A stretch of DNA of 64,000 bases from DASYML01 sp036399835 (GTDB lineage: Bacteria; Acidobacteriota; Blastocatellia; Pyrinomonadales; Pyrinomonadaceae): positions 24,593-88,592 of the forward strand of contig DASWMI010000080.1 of assembly GCA_036399835.1 (NCBI GenBank). Reading direction: 5' to 3'. The notes under the pieces were generated by a model. It ran no database searches, was not told the DNA's origin, and saw nothing but the letters and a program-made list of their open reading frames with translations. Below, in pieces: positions 1 to 7,739 of this stretch; positions within the stretch are counted from its first letter, which is position 1; each line of letters starts with the position of its first letter. Made by a program: the position numbers and the translations under genes.

Positions 1-14
1 TCTTGATTCAGCTA

Positions 15-47
15 CTCTCTGTGTCTCTCGTGCCTGCGGTGGCTGAT
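15..47. repeat. half copy of the CACAGAGR-type intergenic repeat
   Basis: The stretch CTCTGTGTCTCT, then GTGCCT and GGTGGCT, closely matches the right arm of the inverted repeat found between nuoJ and nuoH (12621-12725). Only one arm lies in the window, so the partner arm may be upstream of position 1 or lost. The match is seen directly. Membership in the same family is inference from this one comparison. Confidence 0.5.
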
Positions 48-114
48 GTCTCGGTCTGAAAGACTCTCTTGAAATTTGCTCTAAAGCTTATTTCATGCAG
101 CGCGGCCCGCCGAA

Positions 115-1539
115 TTGTGCTACTCTAAAGTCCAACAGAAGCTCGATTATCATCTTGCCCGGCAAAATTTCTGCGTCTCGACGATGTTGCACGAAGCCGT
201 CTCGCGCTATCACGAACTGCTCGGCGAGGGCGACCTTGCGGAATCTTCGCGGGCCATGCTCGATGAAGGACTAGAGCGTTCCAGGCTCATCTTCGGAGGC
301 CGTCGCCTCTCGCCCTACCTGCGCCCGCATTTTGTCACTGAAACCGACTTTGCGCGTGTGCGCAGGATTTGTGATACGGTCTGGAGCGCGATACAGAAGG
401 TCAAGGATGCAGCCGTTCTGGACCAGGCTTTGCTCAAAGAACTGGGCCTGACCGAGATTGAAAAAGAACTGGTCTGCATTGACCCTGGCTATCGCGCCGT
501 CTCGCCGACCGCGAGGCTCGATTCTTTTCTGACAGAGGCGGCCTACAGCTTCGTAGAGCTAAACGGCGAGAGTCCCGCAGGCATAGCTTACGCCGATGCC
601 GCTTACGATATTTTCTCCGCGTTGCCGGTCATGCGGCGCTTCAGTGAAAACTACAACGTGCGCCCGCTCTACGGTCGCCGCCTGATGCTAGACGTGCTGC
701 TTCGCGCTTACGAAGAATATTTGGGGCGCAAACCGGAACGCGCGCCATCAATCGCCATCGTTGATCTGAAGGGGATGCCGACTCAGAAAGAGTTCGAGCT
801 GTTCAAAGAGTTCTTTGAAGCGGAGGGCTGTCCTTCGATGATAGCCTCGCCTGACGAGCTGGAGTGGTCCGGCGGCAGGTTGCGCGCTGGCGCGTTCGAG
901 ATTGACATCGTTTATAAACGCCTGCTCGTCAACGAGTATCTACCGATTATCAAGGAAAGCCCGGCGCTCCTTGATGCTTACCGCGCGGGCGCAATCTGCA
1001 TGGTCAATAGCTTTCGCTCCAAGCTCATACACAAGAAGGCTCTCTTCGCCGTGCTCACGGACGAGCGGCACTCGCATCTCTTTAGCGATGAAGAGAGCGA
1101 TGCTATCCATGCGCACGTGCCCTGGTCCAGAATGGTGCGCGCGGGCAAGACGACCTACGCGGGGCGGGAGATAGACCTGCTCGAATTCATCGCGGAGCGT
1201 CGAGACCGGCTCGTGCTCAAACCTAACGATGATTACGGCGGGCACGGCATCTATATCGGCTGGAATACGGACGAGATTGGATGGGACGAGGCGATACACG
1301 GCGCGCTCGGCAACGGAGATTATCTGGTCCAGGAGCGCGTGCCGACTGCGCGCGAAGTCTTTCCGGCATTGCAGGACGATGGCTCCGTCCGGTTTGCCGA
1401 ACAGCTCGTTGATCTTGACCCGCTGCTCTTTTACGGCAAGGTCGGCTCGGCCTTTACGCGGCTCTCCTTTACGGAGTTGGCAAACGTCTCATCGGGCGGC
1501 GGCATGGTCCCGACTTTTATTATCAGCGAGAAGACATAA
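115..1539 (+). CDS. circularly permuted ATP-grasp amidoligase-like protein
   Basis: The product is 474 residues and resembles the circularly permuted ATP-grasp / glutathionylspermidine-synthase-like proteins that join a carboxylate to an amine using ATP. Visible motifs are ELNGESPAG (about 149-157), an ATP-binding loop LKPNDDYGGHGIYIG (about 367-381) and YLVQERV (about 403). No signal peptide or membrane segment is seen, so it is cytosolic. The TTG at 115 is the longest start; the ATG at 184 (MLHEAV) gives 451 residues and is an equally credible start, since neither has a strong ribosome binding site. It is followed by pilZ, an unknown gene and a second amide-forming ligase, which suggests a small-molecule or peptide ligation pathway. 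The substrate cannot be read from the sequence. Confidence 0.8.
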   Translation: MCYSKVQQKLDYHLARQNFCVSTMLHEAVSRYHELLGEGDLAESSRAMLDEGLERSRLIFGGRRLSPYLRPHFVTETDFARVRRICDTVWSAIQKVKDAAVLDQALLKELGLTEIEKELVCIDPGYRAVSPTARLDSFLTEAAYSFVELNGESPAGIAYADAAYDIFSALPVMRRFSENYNVRPLYGRRLMLDVLLRAYEEYLGRKPERAPSIAIVDLKGMPTQKEFELFKEFFEAEGCPSMIASPDELEWSGGRLRAGAFEIDIVYKRLLVNEYLPIIKESPALLDAYRAGAICMVNSFRSKLIHKKALFAVLTDERHSHLFSDEESDAIHAHVPWSRMVRAGKTTYAGREIDLLEFIAERRDRLVLKPNDDYGGHGIYIGWNTDEIGWDEAIHGALGNGDYLVQERVPTAREVFPALQDDGSVRFAEQLVDLDPLLFYGKVGSAFTRLSFTELANVSSGGGMVPTFIISEKT

Positions 1540-1634
1540 AACGTTTGAGAGCGGAGAGCGCGCACGCGGGGGCCGAGTACGAGGATAAAGGTTGGCTGAA
1601 AAGCTTTTGATTACCATTCGAGGTACACAAAAAA

Positions 1635-1973
1635 GTGGCTGACGAGATGGATGCTGATCTCAATGGACCAGACAATGAGCGCCGCAGGCACGACCGCTCA
1701 AGGCTCCTCGTGGATGTCTATTTCAATGGCGAGGATGCGACCGGCGTTGCCAGCACAAAGGACATCAGCCTCGGCGGACTCTACATGAACACGCAGGCAG
1801 AGTTGCCGGAAGGCGCTTTGCTGACGCTGCGATTGCCGCTCGCTGGCGGACAGCAGGTCGTCGTCAACGCGGAGGTCGTCTACAGCAACCCTGGGCGCGG
1901 CGTCGGCGTGCGGTTTCACGGACTGACGGAAAAAGACCGCGAGCTGATGCAGCGAGAATTGCCGACTCCCTGA
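1635..1973 (+). CDS. PilZ domain protein
   Basis: This is a 112-residue single-domain protein. The RRRHDR cluster near residues 16-21 fits the RxxxR half of the c-di-GMP binding signature, and DISLGG near 43-48 fits the (D/N)xSxxG half. The rest is a short beta-barrel-like PilZ fold ending in VGVRFHGL. It most likely binds c-di-GMP and acts on a partner; the partner is unknown. The GTG at 1635 is used here, and the ATG at 1647 is an alternative. It lies 95 bases after the ATP-grasp gene and 6 bases before the next gene, consistent with one transcript. Domain call is firm, role is inference. Confidence 0.85.
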   Translation: MADEMDADLNGPDNERRRHDRSRLLVDVYFNGEDATGVASTKDISLGGLYMNTQAELPEGALLTLRLPLAGGQQVVVNAEVVYSNPGRGVGVRFHGLTEKDRELMQRELPTP

Positions 1974-1979
1974 GCTGCT

Positions 1980-2531
1980 ATGCGGACCGCAGAGGATGCT
2001 TCGCCGCTTCGCTGGCGAGACCTTCCGCCAGCCATGCGCGAAGCGCTGGACCAAAGGCTCGCGGGCCTCTACGGGCAAGCGGGGGACGAAGACGCCTTCG
2101 ACGCTCTGGCGGTTGACAAGCAGCAGGCGCTGCTTCTTCTCGCGCAAAGATTTCTTGAGCTTGATTTGTGGGACGGCGTGCAGCGCGTAGAGAATGTTTA
2201 CGGGTTGGGAGGCGTCGGCATGAGTTTTATTGCCCGGCCCAGACTCAAATCCAGCCTCGTAAATCACCGGGCCTTCACAGGACATTTTGCGCGGCATCGC
2301 CGGACCACAGGCGGCTTTCGCGAACGACGCCGACCGTGCGCCGCGCTCCATCTGCTTTACGTTGAACAGGAGTCGTGCTGCTGGATGGCGCACTTTGATC
2401 TTTACAATCCCTGGTCCACGCCGCTCAACGCCTGGCGGCATCTCTGGTACGAGAAACTGCGCGGCCAGACGCCCGACTGGCGAACAATTAAAGCAACGAT
2501 GAACGCGGCAGCGATGAGCGATGAGAGATAA
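1980..2531 (+). CDS. conserved-looking protein of unknown function
   Basis: I do not recognise a named family. The 183-residue product has an acidic helical N-terminal half (residues 1-60), a basic Arg-rich middle (about 95-118) and an aromatic C-terminal block with AHFDLYNPWSTPLNAW near 136-151, followed by a Trp/Tyr-rich helix. No signal peptide, metal site or membrane segment is evident. It starts 6 bases after the PilZ stop, so translational coupling is likely. An ORF of 247 codons exists on the opposite strand (1698-2441) but covers two + strand genes and has Arg/Ser-rich shadow composition. A cytosolic accessory protein of the PilZ/ligase cluster is the most that can be said. Confidence 0.65.
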   Translation: MRTAEDASPLRWRDLPPAMREALDQRLAGLYGQAGDEDAFDALAVDKQQALLLLAQRFLELDLWDGVQRVENVYGLGGVGMSFIARPRLKSSLVNHRAFTGHFARHRRTTGGFRERRRPCAALHLLYVEQESCCWMAHFDLYNPWSTPLNAWRHLWYEKLRGQTPDWRTIKATMNAAAMSDER

Positions 2532-2652
2532 GCTGAAAAATTGATTCGTTGATTCATCTGCTCATTAGACCAATCAAGCAATGAGCGGAGGGGCGGTCAG
2601 CTTTCCCTTCGTCGCGGTCGCCGCTTTCATCGCTCCCCTTGAGGTTCTCTTT

Positions 2653-3792
2653 ATGTTTGATCAATTCACACTCGGTATTGAAGAAGAGTTTCAGATTGTA
2701 GACCCGCAGACGCGCGAGCTGCGCTCGCATGTGACAGCTTTCCTGGACGAAGGCAAGATGCTGCTCGGCGAGCAAATCAAGCCTGAGATGATTCAATCAA
2801 TGATTGAGGTAGGAACTGGCATTTGCAAGAACATACAGGAAGCGCGCGCGGACATCTCTCGCCTGCGCGGGATTATTTCGGGCCTCGCGCGCAAGAACGG
2901 GCTGGTCATTGTCGCCGCCAGCACGCACCCCATCTCGCGCTGGCAGGACCAGAAGATTTTTGACGATGAGAGATACGAACTATTGGTCCAGGAGCTTCAA
3001 CAGGTGGCTCGCTCTCTCCTCATCTTCGGGCTGCACGTGCATGTCGGCATAGCGGACCCTGACCGCGCCATTCATATCATGAACGCGGCGCGCTATTTCC
3101 TGCCGCATGTGCTGGCGCTGACCACTTCTTCGCCCTTCTGGATGGGCTTTAACACGGGTCTCAAATCTTATCGCTCGGAAGTTTTCAAGCAGTTTCCGCG
3201 CACGGACATCCCGGACCACTTCGATTCCCACCAGGCTTTTCAGCGTTATATAGACCTCCTGGTTAAGACTGGTTGTATAGATAACGGCAAAAAAATCTGG
3301 TGGGATGTGCGCCCGCATCCTTTTTTCCCTACACTGGAATTTCGCATCTGCGATATACCGACGCGCGTGGATGACACCATCGCTATCGCCGCGCTCTTTC
3401 AGGCCATCGTTGCCAAGCTCACCAAGTTGATTGAGAAGAATCTGGGCTTTCGTCTTTACCGAAGGATGCTGGTCCAGGAGAACAAGTGGCGCGCCGTGCG
3501 CTACGGGCTGGACGGGAAGATGATTGACTTCGGCAAGCAAAAGGAAGTGCCCGTCAGGGATTTGATTCGTGAACTGCTGGAATTCGTAGACGACGTGCTG
3601 GACGAGCTAGGCTCGCGTCATGAGGTCGAGCACATCCACACGATTCTTGAGCGCGGAACTTCAGCCGACGAGCAGCTACAGGTTTACCAGGAGACGCACG
3701 ATCTCAAGACGGTCGTGGACCGCCTGATTGAAAGGACGATGGAGAATGTTCCGACCAACATCGAGAATGCTTCCGCGATAAAACCTGTGTAG
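2653..3792 (+). CDS. carboxylate-amine ligase, YbdK / GCS2 family
   Basis: The family (glutamate-cysteine ligase type 2, YbdK-like) has a glutamine-synthetase-type fold and makes amide bonds from a carboxylate, an amine and ATP; a few members have weak glutamate-cysteine ligase activity. The product is 379 residues, the normal family length. It begins with the characteristic LGIEEEFQIVD (residues 7-17), contains HVHVGIAD near 126-133 and RICDIPTRVDD near 232-242. The ATG at 2653 is chosen because GAGG lies about 9 bases upstream and the family N-terminus starts there; the longer frame back to 2581 is not credible. It ends at a perfect palindromic terminator. With the ATP-grasp gene it forms a two-ligase cluster whose product is unknown. 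Confidence 0.9.
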   Translation: MFDQFTLGIEEEFQIVDPQTRELRSHVTAFLDEGKMLLGEQIKPEMIQSMIEVGTGICKNIQEARADISRLRGIISGLARKNGLVIVAASTHPISRWQDQKIFDDERYELLVQELQQVARSLLIFGLHVHVGIADPDRAIHIMNAARYFLPHVLALTTSSPFWMGFNTGLKSYRSEVFKQFPRTDIPDHFDSHQAFQRYIDLLVKTGCIDNGKKIWWDVRPHPFFPTLEFRICDIPTRVDDTIAIAALFQAIVAKLTKLIEKNLGFRLYRRMLVQENKWRAVRYGLDGKMIDFGKQKEVPVRDLIRELLEFVDDVLDELGSRHEVEHIHTILERGTSADEQLQVYQETHDLKTVVDRLIERTMENVPTNIENASAIKPV

Positions 3793-3824
3793 CGAGAGAG
3801 CCGGAATGCAAAAGACAAAAAGAA

Positions 3825-3856
3825 ATGAGGATGAAGAGTTAACTCTTCATCCTCAT
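3825..3856. terminator. bidirectional intrinsic terminator, perfect 32-base palindrome
   Basis: Two 16-base arms are perfect inverted copies with no spacer between them (centre GAGTT/AACTC). Runs of A lie on the left and CCTTTTT on the right, so either strand gives a stem followed by a U-run. It lies between the carboxylate-amine ligase (+) and the glutamine amidotransferase (-), which converge. The palindrome would fold as a cruciform or as a stem with a minimal loop. Confidence 0.85.
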
Positions 3857-3883
3857 CCTTTTTCTCAAGCTGACCCGCGGCTT

Positions 3884-4828
3884 TTAATTTGAAGCGCTGT
3901 GGTTGAGGGCTTCGCGCAGGAAATTCTCAAAAATAATGCGCCCGTCGCGTGATTCGTTCGGATGTTCCCAGCGCGTCCGGTTCTTGTTCCAGTCTTCAAA
4001 GGATTTTTCCAGATGAAACTGGACCGTGTAGATGAGCTGTCCTGCTGCGCGGCGGACGAGCATTTGTATCCGGCAGAGATAGGCCGTCGCGAGCAGCTTG
4101 AATCCATCGGGCACGGCATCGAGTTGCAGCCCGTGATTCTGCCAGACGCGAAGGATGCGCGCTTCGCGTGTGTAATCCTGCCAGATGCCGGATTCGTCGT
4201 CGCTGATTCCCTCAAAGATAGGGTCGCTCGCGTCTTTGATGCGTATAAAGCGATACTGGTATTCATAGGGACGCCCGACGCGCCGCTCGTGTTGTTCGTG
4301 GTGGTCCAGCGTGACGATGCGCGCGCCGAAGCTGAGACCGACCAGTTGATGACCGCCGCAGATGCCGAGCACTGGAATCTTTGTCCGTCTGATAAACTCG
4401 CCGAATTTCGAGATTATCTCAGGATTGTAGTAATCGAAATCTCGCAGCGTGCCGCTCAGCACAATCGCATCGGGTTCAAACTCGCGTGCAGCCTCTTCAA
4501 TCTCCGAAAGATGCGTGACGCGCGTTTCAGGGTTTTTGACCAGCCGCTCTATGTTGTTAAGAATATTCTCAATCGCCAGCGCCGAAATTTTTCTCTCGCG
4601 TTGAAGCTCAAGCGGGGCGGTCCGGCCCATCTCCCTGATAGCTATCTCGGAAAGGTCGCTCTCATGTCGCAGCAGGTCGTTGACGACGAGCACGCGCACA
4701 GCCTCTATGCGCTTTTCGATTGACTCGAAGCGGCAGAAGGTGCTGCGGTTGAATGGAAAGGGGAGCGGGTCGGGGGCTGTGATGGTTCTCTGTTCCGAGT
4801 CGATGAATTCCTGTAACTCTTGTGTCAT
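3884..4828 (-). CDS. class I glutamine amidotransferase-like protein
   Basis: The 314-residue protein has a 45-residue N-terminal extension, a flavodoxin-like segment from residue 45, and a triad-type glutaminase domain. The nucleophile elbow GICGGHQ places the catalytic Cys at 157, and VQFHLEKS gives His272 and Glu274 (the usual VQFHPE with Leu for Pro). Such domains release ammonia from glutamine for a partner synthase or hydrolyse gamma-glutamyl bonds. A fused synthase domain is absent, so it is a stand-alone or subunit glutaminase. It converges on the two-ligase cluster, which makes gamma-glutamyl metabolism a reasonable guess. It is codirectional with, and downstream of, the nuo operon. 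Substrate unknown. Confidence 0.85.
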   Translation of the reverse strand: MTQELQEFIDSEQRTITAPDPLPFPFNRSTFCRFESIEKRIEAVRVLVVNDLLRHESDLSEIAIREMGRTAPLELQRERKISALAIENILNNIERLVKNPETRVTHLSEIEEAAREFEPDAIVLSGTLRDFDYYNPEIISKFGEFIRRTKIPVLGICGGHQLVGLSFGARIVTLDHHEQHERRVGRPYEYQYRFIRIKDASDPIFEGISDDESGIWQDYTREARILRVWQNHGLQLDAVPDGFKLLATAYLCRIQMLVRRAAGQLIYTVQFHLEKSFEDWNKNRTRWEHPNESRDGRIIFENFLREALNHSASN

Positions 4829-4859
4829 AGATAATAAAGAATCGGGTCTGGAAAACTGG

Positions 4860-5426
4860 TTAACCCCGTCTCTGCCTCGTGTTCTGGTTAAATTTCGGGA
4901 TGGCCGTTCCGGCTCCCGCTGCCCCTATCTCTTCACGCACCCTCGCGGTCAGCATAGAGCGCACGCGAGAACGAAAGCCAGCGCTCCGCGCATCTCCCAG
5001 ATGCTCGACCAGTAGTAACATGCGATGCCATGACGATTCAAGCTCGTCGGCGAGCACCGAAATCCGCGTGATGTCATAAGGCACGGCTACCTCCGTGCAT
5101 CCTGCGCGCGCAAAGACCGATAGATAACGAGCCGTCGCCAGGTCAGGGCACAACATGCGCTTGCGGCCTACTTGCAGCTCGATTCCGAGCAACGTGTGCT
5201 GGACCAAAACCCTGTCCTGCCTGGTCGCCGCCTCAAGCTTATGCGAACGCGTGCGCATCGGCATGATACGCTCTATGTAAATGCAGGGCAGCCATTGCTC
5301 GCCCATCGAGTCCCTGATCTGCTCGACCAGACTCGCGGCTGAACTCGCGCCGAGCGAAGCCGCCGGAGCGACTCCGGCTGGCGGTCCAAAACTCTGGCTG
5401 GTTCTCGTTGCTGTCACAGGATTCAT
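4860..5426 (-). CDS. conserved-looking protein of unknown function
   Basis: I do not recognise the family. The 188-residue product has an Ala/Ser-rich N-terminal 35 residues that is probably disordered. A compact body follows, with KRMLCPDLATARYLSVF near 88-104 and a block VPYDITRISVLADELESSW near 114-132. The C-terminal 20 residues are again low complexity. No signal peptide or membrane helix is seen. It lies 31 bases upstream of the amidotransferase and 69 bases downstream of nuoN on the same strand, so it may be the tail of the nuo transcript or of its own unit. The dense well-mixed composition of residues 35-170 supports a real protein. Confidence 0.7.
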   Translation of the reverse strand: MNPVTATRTSQSFGPPAGVAPAASLGASSAASLVEQIRDSMGEQWLPCIYIERIMPMRTRSHKLEAATRQDRVLVQHTLLGIELQVGRKRMLCPDLATARYLSVFARAGCTEVAVPYDITRISVLADELESSWHRMLLLVEHLGDARSAGFRSRVRSMLTARVREEIGAAGAGTAIPKFNQNTRQRRG

Positions 5427-5495
5427 GATAACAAAAAAGACCGCTTCGCGCTCACCGACAAGCGCGGCGTTGATGTCCTCTCAAGCAAAAACATC

Positions 5496-7106
5496 TCAGC
5501 GTGAAGCCTCTGCGACGGGAGGTTGTCTCTGAAAGGCATTGAGCACGCGGCCAGGAAAGAGGCCCAGATAAAAAGTGCCGAGCAGGGTAATGATGAGGGC
5601 CAGCGTCAGGCTGGCGGGAACACGCGGCGCGTTCCACTCTGTCGTTCGCTCGCGGAAAAACATGACGATGATTAGACGCAGATAGTAGTAAGCGGAGATG
5701 GCCGTATTGAGCACGCCGATGATGACGAGGATGGAATAGATGGAATTCTGCGTCGCCGAGCCTGCGTTGAGGGCTGCGCGAAAGACCATAATCTTGCCCA
5801 TAAAGCCTGCGGTCAGCGGCATCCCGAGCAGGCTCAGCAGAAAGATTGCCAACGCGAAGGCCAGCGCGGGCGCGCGAAAGCCTATGCCGTTGTAATCTTC
5901 AACCTCCGTGCGGCGGTCATTGCCGCGCGCGATAATCGTCACGATGGCGAAAGCGCCCAGGTTCATCACGGCGTAGGTCAGCATATAGAAGGCGACCGCC
6001 GCCAGCGCCTCGTTCCTCTGCACCGCCTCGCCGCTTGCGCCCGCCGCGATAAAACCGACCATTGCATAGCCGGCGTGCGCGATTGAAGAATAGGCCAGCA
6101 TGCGTTTGACGTTGTTCTGCACGATGGCGACGACGTTGCCGACCGTCATCGTCAGGATGACGAGCACGATGAGCGCGTTGACCCAGGCCGCGTGGGCCAT
6201 ACCCGAGATGCCTGTCGCCGCCGCGACGAAGGGAAACCCGAAGATAAAGACGCGCAGGAAGGAAGCGAACCCGGCTGCTTTTGGACCAGCGGCCATAAAG
6301 GCCGTGACGGGCGAGGGCGCGCCTTCGTACACGTCCGGCGTCCAGACATGAAAGGGCGCTGTCGCGACCTTAAAGCCAAAGCCTACGAGCAGCATGGCCG
6401 CGCCCGCAATGAGCAGCGAAGGATACATGGGGCTGTCGCCGCTGACGCGCGCGGCAATCTCCGTGATATTGGTCGTGCCTCCTTGATTTGGTCCAAGCGA
6501 GGTCGCACCGTAGACGAGCGCGATGCCGTAGAGCAGAAACGCCGAAGAGAAAGAGCCTAGAATAAAATATTTGAGCGACGATTCGTTGGAGCGTACATCC
6601 GTCCGGCGAAATCCGGCCATCACGTAGGTCGCGATAGAGAGAATCTCAAGGCCCAGAAAGATGATGACCAGATCGTTGCCCGAAGCCATCAACATCATCC
6701 CGGAAGTGGCAAAGAGCAGGAGCGTATGAAACTCGCCCGCCGGAAGCCGCTCGCCCTTAATCCAGACCATTGAGATTAAGATGGTCAGGGCGGAAACGAA
6801 GAGGACGATGAGCGTAAAGCTCAGACGCAGCCCGTCGAGCGCGATCATCCCGTGAAATGTGCCGCGAGAGATAAGGGGGTCGCCTCCTCCGCTGGACCAG
6901 ACGGACCACAGCCAAATGCAGCCGGCAGCCGCCGCCAGAAGGCCAGCCAGAGACAGCCCGCCCGTCAACCAACGCTGGCCGGGGCGAGGCACGATGATGT
7001 CCGCGACCATGACCAGCACGGCGACTAGCCCGACGATCAACTCCGGCAGGATAATCGTGAAATTAACGTCGGCTGTCAGATTCTGAAAAGCTAATAAAGC
7101 GTTCAT
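5496..7106 (-). CDS. nuoN: NADH-quinone oxidoreductase subunit N
   Basis: NuoN is one of three antiporter-like proton-pumping membrane subunits of complex I. The 536-residue protein is almost wholly hydrophobic with about 14 predicted membrane segments. It carries the family signature around KVATAPFHVWTPDVYEGAP (about 246-264), with the lysine, histidine and tryptophan of the proton channel, and NNVKRMLAYSSIAHAGYAM in the second half. It is the last nuo gene, separated from nuoM by a thioredoxin-like gene. Spacing to that gene is 29 bases, consistent with one transcript. Confidence 0.97.
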   Translation of the reverse strand: MNALLAFQNLTADVNFTIILPELIVGLVAVLVMVADIIVPRPGQRWLTGGLSLAGLLAAAAGCIWLWSVWSSGGGDPLISRGTFHGMIALDGLRLSFTLIVLFVSALTILISMVWIKGERLPAGEFHTLLLFATSGMMLMASGNDLVIIFLGLEILSIATYVMAGFRRTDVRSNESSLKYFILGSFSSAFLLYGIALVYGATSLGPNQGGTTNITEIAARVSGDSPMYPSLLIAGAAMLLVGFGFKVATAPFHVWTPDVYEGAPSPVTAFMAAGPKAAGFASFLRVFIFGFPFVAAATGISGMAHAAWVNALIVLVILTMTVGNVVAIVQNNVKRMLAYSSIAHAGYAMVGFIAAGASGEAVQRNEALAAVAFYMLTYAVMNLGAFAIVTIIARGNDRRTEVEDYNGIGFRAPALAFALAIFLLSLLGMPLTAGFMGKIMVFRAALNAGSATQNSIYSILVIIGVLNTAISAYYYLRLIIVMFFRERTTEWNAPRVPASLTLALIITLLGTFYLGLFPGRVLNAFQRQPPVAEASR

Positions 7107-7135
7107 CTTTGAAAAAATTCAGCGCGGCCTTGAAC

Positions 7136-7717
7136 TCAGTTTGCCGGCGCGTTCTGCGCCCCTGCCCGCTCCTCCAAAAGTTTGTTGAGGCGGGCGCGCA
7201 GAGTGTTCTTATACAAATCCATGGACGCAGACATGCCGAAGTGGTTCGGCAGAGAGAGACGGCCTTCCTTGTCGAAGAAGACGACGAGAGGCACGCGCAC
7301 GCGCGAAGTGAATTGCGCGTAGGCGAGCTTCAAAGTATCGCGCAGGACCGGAAAGCTGAGCTTCTGTTTGCGCGCATACGCGCCCAGCGCCTTATCCGAA
7401 ATCTCATCTTCGCTATCAATGCTCACCCACATAAATTTGACGGGGCGATCCTTATACTCTCTCTTCAACTCTTCGAGCGCCACTACTTCATCCTTACACG
7501 GCACGCACCATGTGGCCCCGAAGGAGACGAGCAAAACATTGCCGCGCATCTCCGCCACGTCATACGTCTTGCCGTCAATCCCCTTGAGCCTGATCTGGAC
7601 CGCTTCCTGCGGTATCTTCTGGACCTCCGGCTGCTGCTGAGCCTCCGCACGCAAAGGCATCATCAACCCCGCCAGAGCAAAGCCGCATAACAATAGGAAT
7701 CCGTGTAATATCTTCAT
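7136..7717 (-). CDS. TlpA-type thioredoxin-like exported protein
   Basis: The 193-residue protein begins with a signal peptide (residues 1-26, ending AEA). The redoxin domain has GATWCVPCKDE (catalytic Cys71 and Cys74), a cis-Pro loop near VRVPLVVFFD, and the TlpA/ResA-like opening segment LKGIDGKTYDVAEMRG. It is expected to act in the periplasm as a disulfide reductase, for example in cytochrome c or copper-site maturation. It lies between nuoM (22 bases) and nuoN (29 bases) in the same direction, an unusual place. A link to respiratory complex assembly is inference from position only. Confidence 0.9.
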   Translation of the reverse strand: MKILHGFLLLCGFALAGLMMPLRAEAQQQPEVQKIPQEAVQIRLKGIDGKTYDVAEMRGNVLLVSFGATWCVPCKDEVVALEELKREYKDRPVKFMWVSIDSEDEISDKALGAYARKQKLSFPVLRDTLKLAYAQFTSRVRVPLVVFFDKEGRLSLPNHFGMSASMDLYKNTLRARLNKLLEERAGAQNAPAN

Positions 7718-7739
7718 AAACTTTGAACGCTCCGAAGGT

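Noticed and set aside
1698..2441. 247-codon ORF on the minus strand over pilZ and the next gene
   Set aside because: It covers two better-supported + strand genes, one with clear PilZ motifs, and has an Arg/Ser/Val-rich shadow composition without recognisable domain.
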